This document shows positions 12,561 to 24,276 of a stretch of 64,000 nucleotides of DNA, piece after piece. The position numbers and the translations under genes are program-made. The notes beneath the pieces were generated by a model. That model was not told where the DNA came from, made no database searches, and was given only the letters and a program-made list of their open reading frames with translations. Within the stretch, counting starts at the first letter, position 1. Each line of letters begins with the position of its first letter. The stretch comes from Amaurobius ferox (lineage: Eukaryota; Arthropoda; Arachnida; Araneae; Amaurobiidae): positions 86,007,015 to 86,071,014 of the forward strand of contig OX578144.1 in NCBI GenBank assembly GCA_951213105.1, in the 5' to 3' direction.

Positions 12561-13370
12561 CAAAGATTTGTAGCTCAACTTTGACATTTTGCTGCAATTA
12601 AATCTCCGAATATTTACAGTCCATGTCAGTGCGCACACAACCCAAAGGCGCCAAAAAATCCCAATTCCGTCTGTGCAAAGGCATAGCTATAAACATAAAT
12701 AAAAAAAACATAGTATACATTTCAATATATTTACACCATTCCCTTTTTCCAGGGTTACGTATCAAGATATGTGATTACAGTATCACACTAACGAAAAAAT
12801 TATTTTCAATCCAATCCATCATGATATTTCCGTTTTGCATATCGTGAATGTGTATCTGATATCAAAATCTTACAGAAAACAGCAAACGTACGTGCAAATG
12901 GAAATTGCAATTACAGAACTCAAAAGTTAAATCATCGCAGACTGACAAACATAAAGCAAGAATTCATTTATGGAATTGAGGAAGAATATATTAATGCCAG
13001 ACTGCATTTTAACAAAATCCACCTTCCGTGTTCAGAATTCTAAATCTTTGATTAAAGTAAAGGAAGAAAATCATCTTCATTGAACCGTATAGATTAAGTT
13101 TGTTCAAACATGCATGACAGAGCTCAAAGAATTTCAATTTCTAATTGGTTAAATTGAGCAATTTATGCCAATATATCGGTAGTGAATTTTTATATTTAGC
13201 AGCTATTATCGGTTCTTTAAACGATAGATTTTAAAAGTCATTGATTATAACATATTATGTAAGATCAATAAATATTTAAAATTTTTACATTTGAACGTTA
13301 TAGTGCTTCCAATGATGTGTGTACTATGCATAAACTGTTTTTCTACACATAGTATTTTTTGACTTGAAAA
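12561..13370. other. A+T-rich spacer, nothing recognised
   Basis: No credible coding frame or repeat structure noticed. Confidence 0.5.
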
Positions 13371-14850
13371 TCTATATATATACTAATTACCAAATGTCCG
13401 TCTGTCCCTCTATCTCTCCGTCTGCCTGTTACGTTTTTCCTAGAGAATTTCCGAATAAATTGAGATTTGGAATTTGGTACAAGGGTCGATCGTTCGGTAA
13501 AATTCCTCTAGAAAAATTGAATTGTTGAAAAGAGGAAAGAGAACAATTCCAGATTTTCAATATTTGCTACACGGGGGGGGGGGGGGGGGGGCACCGAAAT
13601 TTTCGATTTGCTGAACAAATGAAAAGCGCCTTCTTTAAAACTTGATAAAGACTTGAGATCCGGTATATGAGCTAATCATTTGATGAAAATACCTAGGATA
13701 AAATAATTTTTGAAAATATTCGTTTAAGGGTTTCTCCAGAGGAAAACATTCGTGAAATGGCAGAAAATTTCATGAAAACATAGGTGAAATTGCAAAAAAA
13801 TATTCTTTGAAATGCGATAAATCTTAAAATTTGGTATACTGGTAGATAGTTTGAAAGGAAGATCATGTGCAATTCCAGTTATCCGACATTTTCTGCTTTA
13901 AAGGGTGACGAAACCCAAATATTCGATTTTACGAATAAATGAGACACGCCTCCTTTTAAAATGTAATAGAGGCTTGATATTTGGTATATGGGACAATCAT
14001 CTGATTAAAAACAAAATAATATACTTTTTCAAAAATGCTAATTTAAGGGGGTGTCTATTAAACACATAAAACTTTCAAAAAGTGAAATGATAGAAAAAAT
14101 AATCTTCGCGATCGGATAGGAACTTCATCATAGTGAATAGGTATTTAGTTCAAAATAAATAATATGTGCAACAGAAAATTCCCAATATTTGTAATTTTTT
14201 TTGGGGGGGGGATGGGGGGATTCGCACCTACAAAACGTTCGAGAGGTGAAATGAAAGGAAAACCATGTTTTGCGATGAGATAAAGACTCCAAATTTGGTG
14301 TATGGATATATCGTCCGAAAGAAAGAAAGTGTGCAATTTCAGATTTCCAATATTTGCTACTTTAGGGAGTTGTTGTTGTTGTTGTTGACACCCAGACCGT
14401 CCGACCTACCAGAAAGCTACTTTAGGGAGTGTCACACACCAAAATATTTGATAGAGACTAAAAATTTGGTATATGGGCCAATAATTTGATAAAAATCAGA
14501 GACGAATAGAGTTTTTCATAAATGTTCATATAGGCGGATGCTCCACATAAAAACGTTCGACAGGTTAAATGATAAAATTGCATGCGTCAATATGTGATGC
14601 ATGTTCAGTATGAGACTTCATATTTGGTCTACGGGTAGATAGTTCTAAAGGATAAAATGTAGCAATTTTAGTTTCCCAATATTTTATTCTTTAGGGGGTA
14701 CCGTATACCAAAATTTTCGATTTTCCGAATAAATGTGAAATGCAAACTGTTTAAAAAATTACACTACTCGGTGATTGCTTGGACCGTAGATTTTCAACGG
14801 GTAGGCTGCAAATTTCTCATTATTTCTCTGAGGTAATAATATATATAGTA
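13371..14850 (+). mobile_element. Family D repeat, Helitron-like 5' end, copy 1
   Basis: Starts with TCTATATATATACTAATTAC preceded by an A, as expected of a Helitron 5' terminus (TC, inserted after A), and runs into CCGTCTGTCC-type repeats. The body is a series of diverged ~320-bp units. Each has the phrases ATTTGGTATA.GGGC.AATCATTTGAT, TTTTTCAAAAAT, GGGTGCTCCACAC..AAACGTTCGA.AGGT and AAATGATAGAAAA. A 19-base G run lies at 13573-13591. No coding sequence and no convincing CTRR 3' end were found. Copy 2 is at 34818-40110. Confidence 0.6.
14356..14430 (-). mobile_element. 45-bp 5'-truncated SINE insertion with 15-bp TSD
   Basis: Within family D, GCTACTTTAGGGAGT occurs at 14356-14370 and again at 14416-14430, flanking 45 bases. 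Read on the minus strand, these end in CAGACCGTC-type sequence (GGTCTGGGTGTC) followed by a (CAA)n tail. That matches the 3' end of the 5S-derived SINE at 49411-49788. It is therefore a severely 5'-truncated retroposed copy with an intact 15-bp target-site duplication. Confidence 0.8.
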
Positions 14851-15153
14851 TAGGGGAAGCATTGAAAGGGAGAAACATTGAAAATCTTAGCACACGAAAT
14901 CGAAATAATTATTTTGCAATTGAACTTCATCAAATATTCTTTATTTGAAATAAAAACACTTTGTTAATAACAGCACAAACAGTTGACGAAATAAAAAACA
15001 TCCGGCTAAAAGTAGTAACCATTATTAAAAATAAAAATACAAAGAAACAACACCAATGTAAGCAGCAAAGCGACTGTGACAGACAAATTAGACAAATGCC
15101 TTATTGTCACATTTAATTAAATGCGTATGCTAGTACTAATGAATTACACTTTT
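14851..15153. other. Spacer, nothing recognised
   Basis: A+T-rich, with no repeats or frames of note. Confidence 0.5.
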
Positions 15154-15924
15154 TTACTTTCCCTGCAATACATGGTAATGTATAGGGAAAGTATTGGAAT
15201 CATGCCGAAAATCGCAACTCGAGTTTTCGACGGATCTACACGTTTCGAGACCTCTAGAATACGAAAAAACCATTTTTAGCGTAACGTCTGTGTGTATGTC
15301 TGTGTGTCTGTCTGTGTGTCTGTCTGTCTGTGCAGATTTTGTATCCACTCTAAGTAAAAAACTAATGGACCGAATTTCACAAAATTTTGTAGGTAAGTCA
15401 CTTGTGGGCGGGGCTGGTGCTGATTAGTTTTGGGTACGATTCGGAATAAAAGATCCCGCATTTTTTGTAAAATGGCCCGCGAAAGCTTGTATCCACTGTA
15501 GCTGAAAAACCAATAGACCGAATTTCACAAAATTCGGTAGATGAGTCACGTATAGGTCACCCTGATGCTGATTAGATTTTGGTACGATTCAGAAAAAAAT
15601 AACCTGCCTTTTTTTGCAAAATGGCACGCAAAAATCGACAAAATCTATGCTAAAGAACTACGTATGCTCAAATATATCCATTAAATGCTTGTTTAATACG
15701 TAATTTTTAGCGAAGAAAATAATAAGACCAACCCCATTACATTAGCACTAGCCGTTCTCGAGATATTTTAGTTTTTCGTATTTTCTCTACGCCACCTTTG
15801 AAAATAAGTCCGGTTACCGAATGAGGACGAAAATTGAATTAAAAGTGAAATAAATTTAATTAACATAAAGGGAACGTGGATATAAGTCTGCAGGGAAGGT
15901 CATGTGCTGCCCACATTAGATTTT
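15154..15924 (-). mobile_element. Family B element, copy 1 of a head-to-tail pair
   Basis: Left edge TTACTTTCCCTGCAATACAT runs into an imperfect hairpin (CTTTCCC..TATAGGGAAAG). Right edge is GGAAAGGTCATGTGCTGCC followed by CACATTAGATTTT. Both edges match, inverted, the ends of the family B copies at 23299, 47942 and 51290. The pair repeats after 770 bp. Inside are a (TCTG)n tract and a duplicated ~145-bp segment (TATCCACTCTAA...AATTTCACAAAATT). No coding capacity; a non-autonomous element. Confidence 0.7.
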
Positions 15925-16717
15925 TACTTTCCCTGCAATACATGGTAATGTATAGGGAAAGTATTGGAATCATGCCGAAAATCACAACTCGAGTTTTCGA
16001 CGGATCTACACGTTTCGAGACGTTTTGAATACGAAAAACCCATTTTTAGCGTGACGTCTGTGTGTGTGTCTGTGTGTCTGTGTATCTGTCTGTCTGTCTG
16101 TGTGTCTGTCTGTCTGTCAGTCTGTCTCTGCAGATTTTGTATCCACTCTAACTAAAAAACTAATGAACCGAATTTCACAAAATTTGGTACGCAAGTCACT
16201 TGTGATGGTGTCTGGTGCTGATTAGTTTTGGGTACAATTTGGGTTGAAAGAACCCGCCTTTTTTGCAAAATGGCCCGCAAAAGCTTGTATCCACTCTAAC
16301 TGAAAAACTAATGGATCGAATTTCACAAAATTCCGTAGATGAGTCGCTTGTGGGTTACCTTGGTGCTGATTAGATTTTGGTACGATACGGAGAAAAAATA
16401 ATCTGCCTTTTTGTGCAAAATGGCCCGCAAAAATCGTCAAAATCTACACAAAAGAACTAGGTATACTCAAATATATACATTAAATGCTTGTTTAATACGT
16501 AATTTTTAACGACGAAAAGAATACGACCAACCCCATTACACTAGGACCAGCCGTTCTCGAGATATTTTAGTTTTTCTTATTTTCTCTACGCCACCTTTGA
16601 AGTCCGGTTACCGAATGAGAACGAAAATTGAATTAAAAGTGAAATAAATTTAACTAAAATAAAGAGAACATTATAAGTCTGCAGGGAAAGTCATGTGCTG
16701 CTCACATCAGATTTTTT
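15924..16717 (-). mobile_element. Family B element, copy 2 of a head-to-tail pair
   Basis: Directly abuts the preceding copy with only the T run in common. It has the same left hairpin, the same CGAGTTTTCGACGGATCTAC block, a longer (TCTG)n tract (16056-16130), the same internal ~145-bp duplication and the same right end (TCATGTGCTGCTCACATCAG). The two copies are perhaps 90% alike by eye. Tandem placement fits segmental duplication or insertion of one copy at the end of the other. Confidence 0.7.
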
Positions 16718-17235
16718 AAACTCGAATAATTTTTTGCCATTTATCGGCAGTTTGTGCCAATTTTTATAAAAATCTAATTATTTTTGTAACGAAAAAGAAA
16801 AAATTAGTATATTTACGCGTGAAATTTTTGTCCTCTGCTTAAAACACTGCATACGTGCAATAGTCGGATACCCTTATCATATAATAATCGAATATGCATT
16901 GAAAATCAACAGTGTCACAATAAGCACACATCGAAAATTTATATACAGATTTATATAATTGTGATATTATTTTGTTATTACATGGATAGAATTATGAAAT
17001 GTCACGACGGCTTTACCAAATTGTTTAACTTATAAAGCATTCAAAGTTTCTATATTAATTCTTACTTTGCATATTGATTCGTGCACCTCGTTTTATACCA
17101 TTATTTCACTTAAAAGTTTTATTTTTATAATCGTCAAATAACGTTGCAATGCGACAGAGAAGTTGTTAATTCGAAATAATTGCAATATAATGAAAAATGT
17201 AAGCAACATAATTAAGCATGAATTAATAAGCACTG
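16718..17235. other. A+T-rich spacer, nothing recognised
   Basis: No frame, RNA gene or repeat supported. Confidence 0.5.
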
Positions 17236-17790
17236 CAGATTGTTTATTAATCTGTGCTTCATTACGTTGTTTAATGTTATCATCATCATTTGCTCCCATT
17301 CCTTTATATTTATCGTTTACCTTGGTTTCGATAGACTTTACTTTCCATATTTACCCGTCTACAAAATTCAATCGTTTTTATACTTTGCGATTGAAAAAAC
17401 AGAAGTTCTTAAATCATTTAAGAACTTCTGCCATTTAAGAACATCGTCTGTGATGGCCTGTGTGGCACTGAAGTAGGGGATCCAATTGATCCTTGAAACA
17501 GATGCATGATGCATTGTTTATTAATTTGTGCTTAATTAAGTTGTTTATATTTATCATTACCCTTTATATTTATTATTTTCCTTGGTTTCGATGGATCTTA
17601 GTTTCCATATTCTGACGGCTACAAAATTTAATCGTCTTTGCACTTTGGGATTGAAAAGACTGAAGTTCTTAAGTCATTCAATTTTCCCATTTTACTTTAT
17701 GACATCATCTCTGGCTGGCACTGAAGTAGGGGAACAAATTGATTATGGTAACAGCTTTATCCTGCATTGTTTATTGATTTCTACTTAATT
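17236..17790. repeat. ~280-bp tandem duplication plus partial third unit
   Basis: Blocks GTTTATTAAT(C/T)TGTGCTT, CCTTGGTTTCGAT(A/G)GA, TTCCATAT, TACAAAATT(C/T)AATCGT and GGCACTGAAGTAGGGGA appear in the same order twice (from about 17240 and 17515), and the first block begins a third time near 17765. In the first unit only, AGAAGTTCTTAAA / TTTAAGAACTTCT forms a perfect 13-bp inverted repeat with a 3-base loop (17401-17429). Confidence 0.8.
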
Positions 17791-18452
17791 ACGTTGTTTA
17801 AGTTTTTCCCTATCCTTTGCAGAAAATGTGTTTACTATAAATTTTCGCTTTAGGGAAATTACGGATAAACAGAACACTTTTTCTTGCTTATATTATTTAA
17901 AAGAAACTTTTTTCAAAGTGAACAAGTTTCTATCATTGTGAAATATATATTATGCAATAAAAGTAATCCTCCAACTTTGTAACGTGCATCTCAGAGACTA
18001 AAATACAGAAAGTGATAAATATTGTTGTACATACTAATTCCTTACCTGAGCTGCTTTGTCTATGATTTATAAATAAAATTATCTTTCATTAGAGCAGTGA
18101 TTACCAACTTTTTTATTCTTGATAATCTTTAAAATATTTCGTAAAATTTCTCAGAACCCTTACATAATTAACACAGTAGGTACAATAGGGTAAATTACAA
18201 AATAGGCGTATAAAGCAGTAGAATTAATAAAAATTAATCCATACTTTTGATTCAAATATTACGTGGGTATTTATTGGCTATTTCTATTTATTAATAATTT
18301 TAACTAAAAATTAATATTTTTCTTAACATCTGCTTTAGTAGTTACAAACAAGTATTGTGTATTTATTTTGTAATGACTGCATCATTTGTAAAGATGCTGT
18401 AACATTTCATCATGAAAACAGCTCAAACAAAAGTTTTACAATTTATAACATA
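17791..18452. other. A+T-rich spacer, possible hAT-like end
   Basis: At about 18094 CAGTGATTACCAACTTTTTT resembles the outer end of many hAT-type non-autonomous elements, but no partner end was found. Nothing else was recognised. Confidence 0.3.
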
Positions 18453-19909
18453 TTAGCAGCGATTACCCGCCTTTGCTCGGGATTTACGATGCAAAACTCT
18501 GATAAAAATTACACCGGATCATATAGGGCCGTGAATATTATGCATTGTTTTTTCACTGTGAAAGAAGTAAATTCATTGCGATTATGCATGAAAAGGAAAA
18601 TTATTGCATTATATAAGTCATAGCTGCTTCCAGCACGCCCTTGGCAGCTAGGCCATCCGGGCAACGTCTCAGAATGTGATTATTTGGTGTCCACAATTGA
18701 TGTACAGTCAATATGTACAGTTTGAAAGGAAAACTAAAATGACTCTTAAACGCTAAGCAACAATTCAAATGTTAACAAATTAAATGGCATTATTATAATT
18801 TGTTAGGTTGTACCGTAATGCTTTATTGTAAACCACATTTTTTTATTTTCTTACCGGAGCTCAAACATACAAATTTTGTGAAGTTCCTACTCTTGAGCAT
18901 GCCACATACAATTGGCCATGAGATAAGCAATAACTTTTTAAATTCACGCCTGCAAAGTTTAGGGTTTGTCCTTGAGCTTCGTTGACGGTCAAGGCAAATA
19001 TCAGTCTAACTGGGAATGTAACTCGTTTGAAGTTAAATTATAGGTCGGTTGGTATCAATGGTATGCGAGATATGAATACGTCCTCTCATTTTGCCTTTCC
19101 CATTGATAGCGTGGTTTCTACGACATTTGGTAAACTGTTTTTGATGCAGAGCCGTGTTCTTTGCAGAGTTTTGATGGATACAGATTCCGCAGAATCGTTA
19201 TTGGTGATCCTTACTTTAACTTCAAGATATGAGAAGGCATTCCAGGGTGTTTAAGGTAGTTCAGAAATTCCAGAGGGTAATTAACGGCATCATCGGTGTC
19301 CACTGCAGAGTCAGATGACTTGTCATGATATAAAATGCTGATAATTAAATAACCATTAATCCTCACAAAATGTTGATAATTAAATAACCATTTCTGATAA
19401 TTAAATAGCCATTTCTTAATACCTATCGTTATTGAGTAAGCCTGTGAAAAATAAACCATGGTGATAGAGTTTTCATTTAAATTCATATTTCATATCTGCG
19501 ATTTTTAAAAGTGACTAATACGTTCAATAAACTCCCACAAAACTCAGAGAATTAATTGACTTTTACGTTTCAAACCAACGATGTCCAACCTTTTTCGTTG
19601 GGAATCGACAATCCCTGTTCTTAGAAACTCGAAACATGGACAAAATTTATGGAGTGATATTTCAAAGCTACCCACAAATTTCATTAAATTCGGTGCAGTT
19701 GTTCTCCCTTGATGATGAGACAAACGACAGTTCAGTTTTTCGCTAACATCTTGAGGACGCTTGGTTATCGAAACTCGAAACATAGACTAAATTTTAAGTG
19801 TGGCTATTTCAATACTACCCACCAAATTTCATCAAATTCGGTTCAGCCGCTCTCCCGTGATGTTGGATCATACATACATACATACATACTTTTCTTCTTT
19901 ATATATAGA
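18453..19909 (-). mobile_element. Helitron remnant
   Basis: Read on the minus strand, the 5' end is at 19909: TCTATATATAAAGAAGAAAA, preceded by A and followed by (GTAT)n. The 3' end is at 18453: CTAA, preceded nine bases upstream by a G+C-rich imperfect hairpin (CCCGAGCAAAGGCGGG, 18466-18481) and followed by T. These are the hallmarks of a Helitron inserted between A and T. Between them lie a noncoding 5' block and the C-terminal end of a Rep/Helicase gene. At about 1.46 kb it is far shorter than an autonomous Helitron (usually over 5 kb), so it is an internally deleted copy. The exact ends need alignment to other copies. Confidence 0.8.
18800..19335 (-). pseudogene. Helitron Pif1-like helicase, C-terminal fragment
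   Basis: Minus-strand translation gives the C-terminal core of a Helitron Rep/Helicase, the rolling-circle transposition protein with a Pif1-type 5'-3' DNA helicase. In order it shows AVNYPLEFLNYLKHPGMPSH, TRLCIKNSLPNVVETTL, SRIPLIPTDL, then FPVRLIFALTVNEAQGQTLN (helicase motif V region) and SHGQLYVACSRVGT (motif VI, with the arginine finger context VACSR). There are in-frame stops where Gly and a middle residue would stand (GKAK-stop-EDVF, PTDL-stop-FNFK), and the block usually following HILKLK (about 12 residues) is missing or scrambled. The HUH Rep nuclease, Walker A and Walker B parts are absent. It is clearly a dead fragment. Confidence 0.9.
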
Positions 19910-19977
19910 TTGATATATAGATAGATATATATTTTTATATTCATTTATTTATTATTCAAATTAATAAAATTTGTTGA

Positions 19978-20516
19978 GTAAACATGTGAAAAATAAACCA
20001 TGGTGATAGATTTTCCATTTAAATTCATATTTCAAATCTGCGATTTTCAAAAGTGACTATTACGTTCAATAAACTCCCACAAAACTCAGAGATTTAATTG
20101 ACTTTCACGTTTTAAACCAACGATTTCCAATCTTTCTCGTTGGGAATCATGGAGCTAGAGAGTAGAACTCTTTGGAAACAGTTTCGTTTTCCATTAATAT
20201 CTCGACAACCCCGGGTCTTAGAAACTCGAAACTTGGACTAAATTTATGGTGAACTATTTCAAAACTACCCACAAAATTTCATTAAATACGGTGCAGCTGT
20301 TCTTCCGAGATGATGAGACAAAGAAAGTTTCGTTTTTCATTAATATCGCGACAACTCCTGGCATTAGAAACTCGAAAAATGGACTAAATTTGAAATGGGG
20401 CTATTTCAAGACTACCCACTAAATTTCCTCAAATTCGGTTCAGTCGTTCTCCCTTGATGTTGGATCATACATACATACATGCATACATACATACTTTTCT
20501 TCTTTATATATATAGA
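19978..20516 (-). mobile_element. Second Helitron 5' end, tandem with the first
   Basis: Repeats 19436-19909 in the same orientation (AATAAACCATGGTGATAGA, CAATAAACTCCCACAAAACT, CATACATACATAC). It ends at 20516 with the same TCTATATATATAAAGAAG 5' terminus next to an A. It has an extra ~75-bp internal segment around 20150-20220. Both copies contain two ~145-bp subunits (GAAACTCGAAA..GGAC.AAATTT ... AAATTCGGT.CAG). It lacks helicase sequence and a 3' end. Confidence 0.75.
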
Positions 20517-21316
20517 TTTCGAAATAAATGAATTACGAGATCTTTATTATTTTCTGGTTTACTTACACATATGCATGCAGCAGATATATTCATTTAAATT
20601 GAACAAAAAGTACTGAAATAAAAGCTGTATAGAATCTCTCTGTCTCTCTCTCTCTTCAGAACATTTAATACATTTTCTATACAGTAAGTTAACTTTTTTA
20701 AGTTCACGAGGTTGATGCCAAAATCAATTAGGTATCAGTGAATACAGAAACTTGAGAACTCAAGTGTTTCTGTGGTTATTAAATGAATTTACTTCTTGAT
20801 GGCATATACTTGATGGATTATGACTCCATAGCAAATATATAAAAACCTTAATGATTATACTTGAGCGTCATTTAAGTAAATAGAATCTTCAAATACATGA
20901 AAGTCTAGAAATGAAATGAATGTCTCTTTTTAAATATTGAAAGTAGTTAAAAAAATTATTCGCGTAAGTTTTGATATAATCCTTCATAAGTGCTGATATA
21001 GTTTTGGGGTGTTCTTAAAAGTGTTTAGCTGATTTTCTCCCAATTTTTTCTCTAATTACGTGCGTAGAGTGTTATATTTATAATGCATACTTTTGTTTTT
21101 AAACCCAATAATAAGAAATACAATTTCGTTTTCCAGAGTAAAATGATATTACAGGAATTATCGCTTTTCTCTTTAGGAAAAATAGTTATGTAACATGATT
21201 CAATTACAATAAAATCATGTAGAATGAGATAATAACTAAATATATTTGCATAAACTTCAAATAGCTAGAGCATCTAAGTTTGTTTCTTTATAAGTATGGT
21301 ATACACACTTCCAAAG
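20517..21316. other. A+T-rich spacer with short (TC)n
   Basis: A (TC)n run lies at about 20636-20655. Nothing else was recognised. Confidence 0.5.
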
Positions 21317-21611
21317 TACTTCAAATATTTTCATCAAAGACTACGAGTATTTGTAAACTATCGTTATTTAAAACACCATCTTGACGTACAGGAAAAATGA
21401 TACATTATGATTAAAACACTATCTTGAAGTATAGGACACAATTTACATTTGAAATGTAAATTTTTCGTATGCGTCAAGATGGTGTGTTATTTTAAAATGC
21501 AAATTTTAAATTAAATGTAAATTTGTAATTAAAATATAAATTTTCAGGTGAAGATGGTGTTTTAAATACAGTTTACAAATACTTGTAGGCTTTGATGGAG
21601 AATATCGAAGT
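21317..21611. mobile_element. Fold-back / MITE-like element, ~295 bp
   Basis: The left arm (21318-21388) contains CATCAAAGACTACGAGTATT, TGTAAACT and TTTAAAACACCATCTTGACG. The right arm (about 21547-21611) is its imperfect inverse: AAGATGGTGTTTTAAATACA, GTTTACAAATACTTGTAGGC and TTTGATGG. A third inverted piece, GCGTCAAGATGGTGTGTTAT, sits at about 21473. Arms of ~65 bp with no coding core fit a miniature inverted-repeat element. I could not fix the exact ends or a target-site duplication. Confidence 0.75.
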
Positions 21612-23298
21612 TTGTGTTGATCGTATTTGTTGTAGTCATAATGTTGATGGTACGGTAAAGCTGATCACCGATTTATTTGCAATTTTTGGAGTTTCTTGCG
21701 TGAAAACGTAGATGCCAGATGCCTCCAAGATGTGTCATATATTTGAAAAAATGAGATTATTTGAGCAGAATGCAAAAATATTAAAATTGAAAATTGTATT
21801 TGCTTGGGAAAATATGAAAACATATTGAAATATCTTGAAAAAAATCGATTAAAATTACTTCAAAGCACGAACGGAAGAAATACAAAATGTAGGGTGCTAT
21901 CTCTCCAGAAAAAGAAAAATGATGTCACCCCCTCCTAATCAGTCTTGGCTGTCAGAGCTGCCTATTATTTTAGATAAAAATAATACTAGTAACAAAGCAG
22001 TTTGACCATCTGGTTCACACCAAAACATGAGAAGTTTATAAGCTAATGTTTGCAGACATGATTGAGACTGAATAGATATAAAATGCAAAATTTGCAAACA
22101 CACAGAAACCCCAAACACTACAAGCATACAGAGGAATAGGCTGTATGATATTGTTACAAGAAACTCGATTTATTTCGTCAGCAGAAAGAGCATAGTTCAT
22201 AATGCATTCATTAACATTTGATTTGTATAGCTAAAACTCTAATTTAAACTTACGATCTTTCAGAAAAAGTGACAAAATTTGTGTAAATTTGCACCCTGAT
22301 GAAAGCACTGCTGTATTCAAAACTCATGACACAATTTATGCAAAGGAATAAATAGTGCAAATGAATTATACATCGTTGCTGAACAATAGGACAATATATA
22401 TTAAAATATTGAAATTTTAATGTGTTATTTATTGGTTACTTAAAGTTGAATTTTGCTCTTCTGGGAGTTTCCACTAGTATGAACCTTGTATTGATCTGGC
22501 ACGAACTCCTTTTTCAATTTAAAGATTTAACATAAAGAAAATAATAAAGTTTATTTAAAACACCAAAATAACACTACAACCGAGTGAAAAATATTGCAGA
22601 GAAGAATATTTTCTAAAAAATGCTATCCCCTGGAAGATTTTGATCCATCAGTAATGCGGAATTCGGGAGAACAACTTGGTACGCTGCGAAGCAGAGGGTT
22701 TCTGAGATTGCATTCGTCAAGAAGCGATATGCACAGAATCACTTATTTGGTCCGAGGTTTGGCTTAAACTGCATCGCGTCCTTAAGGGAGTATGTTTTCA
22801 TGTCCGCCACTCCGTTGAAACGAACATGGACATGTCTTGATAACAGTGTTTTTTAGGCAAGTCAATGAACATGCTTTGATATAGTGTTTTTTTAGGTAAC
22901 AGATGCTTGTATCGAATTGCAGTTTTCCAAGCGAACAGTTGCAATCTTTTGATAAATGTAGAAGATTTTATTTTAAATATTTCTCCACGTATAGTCTGGT
23001 GGCGCCATACTAATCATACCACTGCAATCAGCACGGGCTGGCATCTGTACTAAATAAAATCACTTGTTTCAGCATCTAATACTCCTTTGATTAAATTGAT
23101 TGTGTTTCGTTTGAAATTCGGGTTTTATGATAATATTTACATCTATTTTTTTTTTACTTTTAATATAAATTCATGCTTTTAAATATTTTTAATACATAAT
23201 TAATGTGCGAACTTTTTTTTTTACTATTAACGTCGGTTTTCAGTCAAATTAAATCAAGCCCTTGTCTTATGAAGAATCACAGCATGCTTTTTGAAAAA
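21612..23298. other. Spacer, nothing recognised
   Basis: A weak duplication near 22820-22900 (GAACATG..TTGATA.AGTGTTTTTTAGG twice) is the only structure seen. The slightly richer sequence at 22620-22790 has no recognisable frame. Confidence 0.5.
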
Positions 23299-24276
23299 AA
23301 ATCTGATGTGGGCAACACATGACTTTCCTTATATAATGCAATGAATTTACTCCTTTTACAGTAAAAAAAAATGTTATTTTTATAGTAGATACTTATATTC
23401 GTTCCAAGATATTGAATTTTCTTCAATTATTCGTCATTTTCATTGATTTAGCGTCATTTTTATCAATTTGGCGAGATGTTTGTTAATTTGGCAACAATTT
23501 AAAATGTCGCTAAGTTGGCGACATTCCACCAAATTCGTCGCCAAAATCTCGCTAAGTGTTATGGACGGAGAAATGATTTATTCTTACAGCAGATAAATGA
23601 CTATTGCAGTTCAATTACAAAAGTATTACTCAAAGTATCTTTTTTCATGAATGGAACGAGCTAGATCCACGAGAATAATGTCACCAAATTTATCGCATGG
23701 TATTACATATGAAAAGTGAACATGTTTCTCAATAGGAAATATTTTTGTTTTATTTTATATAACTTTTTGATAATGTTTTTGAAAAATGTGCAAGATCTCG
23801 AGAACGGTTCATGTTAGCGTTCTAAAATTTATGTCAATCGTTTTCTAATGAAAAATTACATTAAAAATGTCTATTGGCTTAACTTTATTAGCGGTTTTGA
23901 TTTTTTGACGATTTTTTAAAAATTTCACTCAAAAATTTAGGGGGGTTCTGAACATTCGATTGTGTATAAAAACAATAGACTTCCAGTATTCACGAATTGT
24001 AGTACCAGTGTATACGGATTGTGATTTTTGTACTAAATTTCGTTCGAATCGGTCCATTCGTTCATCAATTATCGTCTCCAGCGACTCACTGACACACCCA
24101 CACACACACACACACATATACTTTCACCCCCCCCCCCCACACACAGGCATCACTTCAAAAATGTTTGATTTGTGATCAGGGATGCTTGAAACGCGCTCTT
24201 CTGTCGAAAACTCGAATTCGAATTTTCGACCCCGTCACAATAATTTCCTTATACATTATGTATATAAGGAAAGTAT
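23299..24276 (+). mobile_element. Family B element
   Basis: Begins AATCTGATGTGGGCAACACA, then TGACTTTCCTTATATAATGC. Ends with a hairpin, TTTCCTTATACATTATG followed by TATATAAGGAAAG. The motif ACTTTCCTTATATA is thus present inverted at the two ends. The interior has CGCCAAAATCTCGC-type repeats, AATATCTCGAGAACGG-like phrases (here AGATCTCGAGAACGGTTCAT) and a CA/C-rich simple tract (24097-24143). No coding capacity. Copies at 47942 and 51290 share the full structure. Confidence 0.75.

Noticed and set aside
15194..15461. Frames with SVCLSVCLSVC or TDRQTDRHTD repeats (also near 16000 and 43926-44120)
   Set aside because: They are translations of (TCTG)n/(CAGA)n simple repeats inside family B and C elements.
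18094..18130. hAT element terminal repeat (CAGTGATTACCAAC)
   Set aside because: Only one short resemblance, with no matching opposite end and no 8-bp target-site duplication found.
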